Part shown: positions 15,601-19,221 of the stretch, in pieces | Layout: each line of letters begins with the position of its first letter | Numbering within the stretch: the first letter of the stretch is position 1 | Source: Chitinophagaceae bacterium | GTDB lineage: Bacteria > Bacteroidota > Bacteroidia > Chitinophagales > Chitinophagaceae | Direction of reading: 5' to 3' | NCBI GenBank assembly: GCA_003167015.1 | Contig: PMUF01000222.1 | Span: forward strand, 1-19,221 | DNA length: 19,221 nucleotides | Program-made: the position numbers and the translations under genes | Notes under the pieces: model-generated | What the model was told of the DNA's origin: nothing | Database searches by the model: none | Seen by the model: only the letters and a program-made list of their open reading frames with translations

Positions 15601-16144
15601 ACCTGCTACCGGCGGAGATTATGCGCCCATTGCCAACCGGGAAGTCAAGTATATGGGTGGGTTCGGGAATACCCTTACCTATAAGCGGGTCAGTTTGTAT
15701 TTCTTCTTCCAGTTCTCGAGCCAGACGGCGCCCAACTGGTTGACTACATTGTACAATAACTATGCCCCGGGATTCGCACAGACTAATTCGCCGACCGCGG
15801 TCCTTGGAAAATACTGGACAGGGCCCGGTGATACGCATGCCACGCTGCAGCGGCTCTCTACCAGCTATAACTCCCAATCGTTCAACACCGCAGGGTACTT
15901 TACAAGTTCCTCCGGCGCTTATGGCGATGATACCTATGTACGGCTCAAGACGGTGTCCTTGTCTTATGCGTTGTCAGACAACCTCGTCAAGCACCTGCAT
16001 ATCCATGACGCCAAGATCTATTGCAACGCGCAGAACCTGCTGACGCTGACCGATTATAAGGTAGCCGACCCGGAACTGTTCAGTGACTTTACAGCTTTCC
16101 CTGTGCAACGCATCGTGGCGTTCGGGTTGAATTGTAACTTTTAA
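12695..16144 (+). CDS. SusC/RagA-type TonB-linked outer-membrane transducer with STN domain
   Basis: The 1149-residue protein opens with the long Chitinophagaceae-type leader (FCKQRPYVDKERMSLLTKTF) and a signal peptide ending near Ala48-Gln49. Next are an STN (secretin/TonB N-terminal) signalling domain at about 50-124 and a CarboxypepD_reg-like domain at about 143-220. The plug at about 232-395 carries LLALQGQVPGL, PLLIIDGVPF and IESITVLKDADATSIYGTQGSNGVILITTKKGK. The barrel ends in the typical aromatic terminus (GLNCNF). It imports a substrate captured by SusD using TonB energy. The STN domain passes the signal to the FecR protein encoded just upstream. The usual downstream enzyme is missing, so the ligand (glycan, peptide or other) cannot be named. 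ATG 12695 follows a GTGAAGG ribosome-binding-like sequence. SusD begins 12 nt after its stop. Confidence 0.95.
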   Translation: MQIQAFCKQRPYVDKERMSLLTKTFLVMKLSAVLILIASLHVAARSTAQKVTYSAKDVELPVILSVIREQTGYVFFYDKKDLKDIEPISVSLRDVPVEEALRAILLGLPLEFELQGNTVFITRKGVTRRTEAYSPTTPEAAPIDTIRGYVRDSTGAPLQGATVTIKGTKDGSVTDLRGGFGLIHAKAGMVVVISYTGYTSKEVVITGGTHALFTVYLQRSQDALDATIVQAYGTTSRRYNVGSISTVDAETIEKQPVTNVLLALQGQVPGLAVNATSGIPGSKVQLQVRGQNTLLANPNGFKPYDQPLLIIDGVPFAPQNNNVNQFTSLTNQESFNGGISQFGGISPFATINPADIESITVLKDADATSIYGTQGSNGVILITTKKGKAGKTVFNLTATTGFNSDGRNIKFLNTPQYLQLRNTAMAQDSLTPSSNPNDPGYAPDLTLFDQNKYTNWEKLIYGRTSNNTSVHGSLSGGTYNNTFIVSGGYTRSDFNYPGHFSDQQLTEHSALHHLSNDNRLIIDFGVDFGYDQNNSASFGGNRDIVDPPNLPNLKNPDGSLVWSYQGFDLSNYQFYANLLVPVDLQTYNFNNSLHLTYKILSGLSIGVTAGYSRNTSNETTSFPGTAQDPLYIDRNAQFAETNFQTGNVEPQIDYNVNIGKGNLSALVGGTYKKNTSYQNTQEGYGYASDLFLGSINGAATVYAYDQTSLYRYDAGFGRLKYIYDKEFILSLTGRRDGSSNFGPGRQFGNFGSVGAGWIFTQEKAFMNSILSYGKLSGSYGTSGSDGVAAYSYQAFWQAYGYDPAFQGTRVDIPQNLYNPNYSWATKKSLNIAMDLGFFHDRVLLNATYYRDREGNQLGGYPLPAQAGFNQVLENLPADVQNQGWEFGFISSNIKTKHFSWNSNFNITWNRNKLLSFPNLVASPYATTYVIGKPTSVVFGYRYKDVNPTTGLFEFLDAKGQPTYEPQYGLPATGGDYAPIANREVKYMGGFGNTLTYKRVSLYFFFQFSSQTAPNWLTTLYNNYAPGFAQTNSPTAVLGKYWTGPGDTHATLQRLSTSYNSQSFNTAGYFTSSSGAYGDDTYVRLKTVSLSYALSDNLVKHLHIHDAKIYCNAQNLLTLTDYKVADPELFSDFTAFPVQRIVAFGLNCNF

Positions 16145-16156
16145 ACCCTCATTATC

Positions 16157-17668
16157 ATGCAAAAGACATTCTTCCACTATCATAAATTGGGCGGAGCCCA
16201 ATTGGTACTTGAGGCCCCAAGGCCGAAAGTACAGACATCATGGTTTGACGATAAAAAATTATTTTTATTCAATTTTTTATCGTCACATATCATTACGGCA
16301 GCGCTGCTATTGACAGCGGGATTGGCCGGTTCCTGTAAAAAGTTGATCGAGATCCCGCCCAGTCCGCCTACGGAGATCTCGCAGTCTGAACAATTTGCTG
16401 ACAGCGCCTCGGCGATGGCGGCGATAGCGTATGTATATAGCTACGATGCGAATACCCTTTCCGGTGTCGGCTATGCGGATGCGCAGCTCACTATGTCTAC
16501 CGGGCTTTCTTCAGATGAGCTGACCGATGCCGACACTTATGATGTCGCCGGGGTGGAATTTTACAATTATTCGCTGACCAACATTAATTCCGAAGTCAGC
16601 AGTCTGTGGACGAGTCCCTACACCTCACTATACGTCGTCAATGCCGTGATAGCGGGGGTGAGCGGCAATGCGGGGATGTCGCCTGCCTTCCAGACGCAGA
16701 TCACGGCGGAGATGGAGGTGATGCGGGCATTGTATTATTTCAATCTGGTGAATTTATTCGGCGGCGTTCCCCTGGCGATCACTACCAATTACCAGGTCAA
16801 TGCCGTTTCGCCGCGGGCTTCCGCCGACTCAGTATATGCCCAGATCATGACCGACCTGACGAATGCACAGCAAAACCTTTCGGCAAGCTATCCTTCTCCC
16901 GGGCATTATCGTCCGTGCCAATTAGTAGCGACGGCGCTGTTGGCCCGCCTCTATCTCTACCAGCAGCAGTGGCAGAATGCCTATAATGCGGCCAACACGG
17001 TGATCAGTTCCGGTCAGTACAGCCTGGTCACCGATCCGAACCAGGTCTTCCTGGATGGGAGCACCGAGGCCATCTGGCAGCTGCCTGCCACCGGTCCTTC
17101 AGCTGTGACGGCTGAGGCTGAGAATTTCATCCCGCAGTCACCCGGGACCATACCCAACTATCCGTTGACTACCTGGTTGATCAATGCTTTCGAACCCGGC
17201 GACCTGCGGATGCAGGATTGGCTGGGGCAGGTGATCGTCAATGGGGACACGCTGTATTATCCTTACAAATACAAGAATGTGAATCCGACCGGCAATGCAA
17301 CGACAGAGGACTATATGATCCTCCGGCTGGCCGAGCAATATCTCATCCGGGCCGAGGCATCGGCGCAGCTGGGCAATGGCGCCGCGGCGCTGGCGGACGT
17401 GAATATCGTGCGCGCCCGTGCGGGACTGGCCCCCAGTACAGCCAATCCCGCCTCACAGTCGGCGGTGCTGGCGGCGATCATGCATGAACGGCAGATCGAG
17501 CTGTTCACCGAGTGGGGGAACCGCTGGTATGACCTGAAGCGGACCGGAACTGCCGCTACAGTGCTGGGTGCTGAAAAGACCGGCTATACGGCGAATGCCG
17601 CGTTGTATCCCGTTCCGCTGACGCAGCTGCAAGACGATGTGAACCTGCGGCAGAACCCGGGTTATTAG
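16157..17668 (+). CDS. SusD/RagB family nutrient-binding outer-membrane lipoprotein
   Basis: The 503-residue protein is a lipoprotein with Cys60 after LLTAGLAGS and the typical SCKKLIEIPPSPP mature start. SusD features follow: alpha-helical TPR-like regions, EMEVMRALYYFNLVNLFGGVPL, the RLAEQYLIRAEA helix, NIVRARAGL, and the closing IMHERQIELFTEWGNRWYDLKRTG and YPVPLTQLQDDVNLRQNPGY. It caps the SusC barrel on the cell surface and captures the substrate. The N-region before the hydrophobic core is about 40 residues, far longer than usual, and its DNA holds three strong hairpins (16185-16285). No later in-frame ATG or GTG precedes the lipobox, so ATG 16157 is kept. The stretch from about residue 11 to 34 looks like an in-frame insertion into an otherwise normal signal peptide. 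Confidence 0.93.
   Translation: MQKTFFHYHKLGGAQLVLEAPRPKVQTSWFDDKKLFLFNFLSSHIITAALLLTAGLAGSCKKLIEIPPSPPTEISQSEQFADSASAMAAIAYVYSYDANTLSGVGYADAQLTMSTGLSSDELTDADTYDVAGVEFYNYSLTNINSEVSSLWTSPYTSLYVVNAVIAGVSGNAGMSPAFQTQITAEMEVMRALYYFNLVNLFGGVPLAITTNYQVNAVSPRASADSVYAQIMTDLTNAQQNLSASYPSPGHYRPCQLVATALLARLYLYQQQWQNAYNAANTVISSGQYSLVTDPNQVFLDGSTEAIWQLPATGPSAVTAEAENFIPQSPGTIPNYPLTTWLINAFEPGDLRMQDWLGQVIVNGDTLYYPYKYKNVNPTGNATTEDYMILRLAEQYLIRAEASAQLGNGAAALADVNIVRARAGLAPSTANPASQSAVLAAIMHERQIELFTEWGNRWYDLKRTGTAATVLGAEKTGYTANAALYPVPLTQLQDDVNLRQNPGY
16185..16203. repeat. hairpin 1 over the susD 5' end
   Basis: AATTGGGC-GGA-GCCCAATT has perfect 8-bp arms and a 3-nt loop. It starts 28 nt after the susD ATG. Confidence 0.65.
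16205..16232. repeat. hairpin 2 over the susD 5' end, with tandem G-A mismatch
   Basis: GTACTT (16205-16210) pairs with AAGTAC (16227-16232), and GGCC (16213-16216) with GGCC (16221-16224) around the loop CCAA. The GA on each side between the two stems would form tandem sheared G-A pairs in RNA, a stable motif that supports a structured RNA rather than chance symmetry. Confidence 0.6.
16246..16285. repeat. hairpin 3 over the susD 5' end
   Basis: TGACGATAAAAAATT (16246-16260) and AATTTTTTATCGTCA (16271-16285) are perfect 15-bp reverse complements around a 10-nt loop. It is AT-rich and bidirectionally terminator-like in look. It covers codons that form the start of the hydrophobic signal peptide. 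Confidence 0.75.
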
Positions 17669-17671
17669 CGT

Positions 17672-17704
17672 CCGGTGCAAACTCTGTAGAACAAGCCGGT
17701 GCAA
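17672..17704 (+). repeat. 9-bp direct repeat after susD
   Basis: CCGGTGCAA occurs at 17672-17680 and 17696-17704, a 24-bp period, in the 74-nt gap between susD and the ABC ATPase gene. No clear terminator hairpin is present in this gap. Function unknown. Confidence 0.4.
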
Positions 17705-17742
17705 GTCCAGTATGAATTTTACAACATTTTTCCCTCATAATT

Positions 17743-18678
17743 ATGAACCACCCCATTGTTAAAATCGAGCGGCTGTCCCACAAATATTCTACGAGCTGGG
17801 CTATCCGGGACATCAACATGGAGATCGACCACAGCGGCATTGTCGGCTTGCTGGGCTCCAACGGCGCGGGCAAGTCCACGACGATGAACATCCTTTGTGG
17901 GTGTCTGAACCAGACGGAAGGTAATGTGTACGTCGGCGGCATCGATATGCGTAAGAACCCGGAGGATGCCAAACGGCTGATCGGTTTTCTGCCGCAGAAC
18001 GCGCCGTTGTATATGGACCTGACGGTTGACGAATATCTCGTCTATTGCGCCAATCTGCGCAAGATGGCGAAGCACGATATCCGCCCCGCCGTGGAAGACG
18101 CCAAGGAGCGCTGCGGCATCGCACACTTCAGCACCCGGCTGATCCGGAATTTGTCCGGCGGCTACCGGCAGCGGGTGGGCATTGCGCAGGCCATCATTCA
18201 CCGGCCCCAGTTGGTCGTGCTGGATGAGCCCACCAATGGTCTTGACCCTAACCAGATCATCGAAGTCAGGGCCCTGATCAAGGAGATCGCCGCCGACCGG
18301 GTGGTGATCTTCTCTTCCCATATTTTGTCCGAGGTGCAGCTGTTGTGCAAGGAGATCAAGATGATCGACAATGGCCGCATCGTATTTGCCGACACGATGG
18401 ACGCCTTCAATAATTACCTCGAGCCGCATAGTGTCCTCATGTATATGGATAATCCGCCGGCGGAAGAAGAATTTCTGCGGACGCCGGGCGTCACGAAGGC
18501 CGATTTCCTCACGGAGAAGCAGATCCGCCTGTATTTCAACGGCGACCACGAGATCACCGAGCGTATCATCGCCACCAGCGTGGCGCAGGGGTGGCGGCTG
18601 CGGGAGATCAGCCTGGACAAGAGCTCGCTGGACGAAATATTCGCACAACTATCCAGTCATAACGGCCGAACAAAATAA
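17743..18678 (+). CDS. ABC transporter ATP-binding protein, GldA-like
   Basis: The 311-residue ATPase has every nucleotide-binding motif: Walker A GSNGAGKST (residues 38-46), Q-loop Gln85 (LPQNAP), signature LSGGYRQR (137-144), Walker B LVVLDEP (157-163) with catalytic Glu162, and the switch His193 (SSHILSE). It belongs to the ABC-2/CcmA-type group. The C-terminal extension of about 90 residues after the core is typical of GldA and related exporter ATPases. It is followed five nt later by an ABC-2-type permease gene, so the two form one transporter. In Bacteroidota, GldA with GldF/GldG is needed for gliding in some species, but the same architecture is also used in non-gliding relatives. The exact role is therefore uncertain. 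Confidence 0.92.
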   Translation: MNHPIVKIERLSHKYSTSWAIRDINMEIDHSGIVGLLGSNGAGKSTTMNILCGCLNQTEGNVYVGGIDMRKNPEDAKRLIGFLPQNAPLYMDLTVDEYLVYCANLRKMAKHDIRPAVEDAKERCGIAHFSTRLIRNLSGGYRQRVGIAQAIIHRPQLVVLDEPTNGLDPNQIIEVRALIKEIAADRVVIFSSHILSEVQLLCKEIKMIDNGRIVFADTMDAFNNYLEPHSVLMYMDNPPAEEEFLRTPGVTKADFLTEKQIRLYFNGDHEITERIIATSVAQGWRLREISLDKSSLDEIFAQLSSHNGRTK

Positions 18679-18683
18679 ATCTC

Positions 18684-19221
18684 ATGAAGACAATCTTGAA
18701 AATCGCCAGGACAGAGCTGGCGTTATTATTCTATTCCCCGATCGCGTGGTTCCTGCTGATCGCCTTTATGTTCCAGGCCGGATTGGCCTACACCAGTGAG
18801 ATTGAGGGTATTTTGACCCAGCAGGACATGGGCGGCAGGAACCTGAAGTACCTGACCTTCCTGACGTCACGGACCTTTGCGCCGCCCTATGGCATCTGGC
18901 CGCAGCTGGTGGGTAAGCTGTATCTTTATTTGCCCTTGCTGACCATGGGACTGATGAGCCGGGAGATCAACGGCGGCACGATCAAGCTGCTGTATTCTTC
19001 ACCGATCAAGGTGCGGGAGATCATTTTCGGCAAGTATCTGGCCATGATGGTGTATAACCTGGCGCTGGTATTGGTGCTGGCGATTATCGTGCTGTTTGGG
19101 ATATCCGACATTCAGCATGCGGATGGGGGGATGTTGTTCGCCGGATTGCTGGGTGTCTATCTGCTGTTATGCGCCTACGCCGCGATCGGGCTGTTCATGT
19201 CCTGTCTGACCTCCTACCAGG
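18684..19221 (+). CDS. ABC-2 type permease, GldF-like (partial, C-terminus off window)
   Basis: From ATG 18684, 179 codons run without a stop to the window edge. The start MKTILKIARTELALLFYSPI with a first membrane helix (AWFLLIAFMFQAGLAY) and a cytoplasmic-side block LMSREINGGTIKLLYSSPIK is typical of GldF-like ABC-2 permeases. Two more membrane segments follow (FGKYLAMMVYNLALVLVLAI, and GLLGVYLLLCAYAAIGLFMS). In several Chitinophagaceae this permease is fused to a GldG-like domain in one long protein; whether that is so here lies beyond the edge. It would form the membrane part of the transporter whose ATPase is encoded immediately upstream. Confidence 0.87.
   Translation, partial: MKTILKIARTELALLFYSPIAWFLLIAFMFQAGLAYTSEIEGILTQQDMGGRNLKYLTFLTSRTFAPPYGIWPQLVGKLYLYLPLLTMGLMSREINGGTIKLLYSSPIKVREIIFGKYLAMMVYNLALVLVLAIIVLFGISDIQHADGGMLFAGLLGVYLLLCAYAAIGLFMSCLTSYQ

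Noticed and set aside
17719..18648. 309-residue minus-strand open frame opposite the ABC ATPase
   Set aside because: All ATPase motifs are on the plus strand; the antisense product is rich in His, Asp and Val with no motif and mirrors codon bias.
1..19221. CRISPR arrays, tRNA or rRNA genes, insertion sequences, phage genes
   Set aside because: No regularly spaced repeats, cloverleaf-like segments, transposase or integrase motifs were found on reading both strands.

Overview
The window looks like chromosomal DNA of a Bacteroidota member, most likely close to Chitinophagaceae (for example Chitinophaga). The grounds are an ECF sigma / FecR anti-sigma / SusC / SusD cassette, a long tandem-FtsX permease of the Bacteroidota type, a GldA/GldF-like ABC system, weak Shine-Dalgarno signals, and promoters of the TTTG / TAnnTTTG class. 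Taxonomy is inferred from protein families only. No tRNA, rRNA, CRISPR array, transposase or phage gene was seen. Coding density is high: the longest gene-free stretch is about 250 bases (12441-12694).

Left part (1-4589). A two-module ABC transporter permease on the minus strand runs off the left edge, lacking only its C-terminus. Divergent from it is a 243-residue protein of three near-identical helix-turn-helix-like modules with an exact 72-residue period, which I do not recognise as a named family. It converges on a minus-strand toxin-antitoxin pair (PIN toxin, small antitoxin, overlapping genes). Then comes a CPBP intramembrane protease.

Metal region (4666-10384). A DtxR-family regulator with an MntR-like metal site lies on the minus strand, followed 15 nt later by a CPA1 Na+/H+ antiporter. 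Divergent on the plus strand is an Nramp (MntH) transporter whose 3' end overlaps a TonB-dependent outer-membrane receptor. The space between regulator and transporter carries a 7-4-7 inverted repeat lying inside a well-formed TTTG-N19-TAGTTTTG promoter. Read together, this is a candidate two-membrane manganese (or related divalent metal) uptake unit: the TonB receptor crosses the outer membrane, Nramp crosses the inner membrane, and the MntR-like repressor senses the metal. This is the best candidate for a little-described system in the window.

Sus region (10381-17668). An ECF sigma factor, a FecR-type anti-sigma factor, a SusC-type receptor with an N-terminal STN signalling domain, and a SusD lipoprotein form a complete surface-signalling nutrient uptake cassette. 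No hydrolase follows, so the substrate cannot be read from context. The 5' end of susD is unusual: three consecutive perfect hairpins lie over the start of the gene, and the encoded signal peptide has an abnormally long N-region.

Right edge (17743-19221). A GldA-like ABC ATPase is followed by the start of a GldF-like permease that runs off the window.
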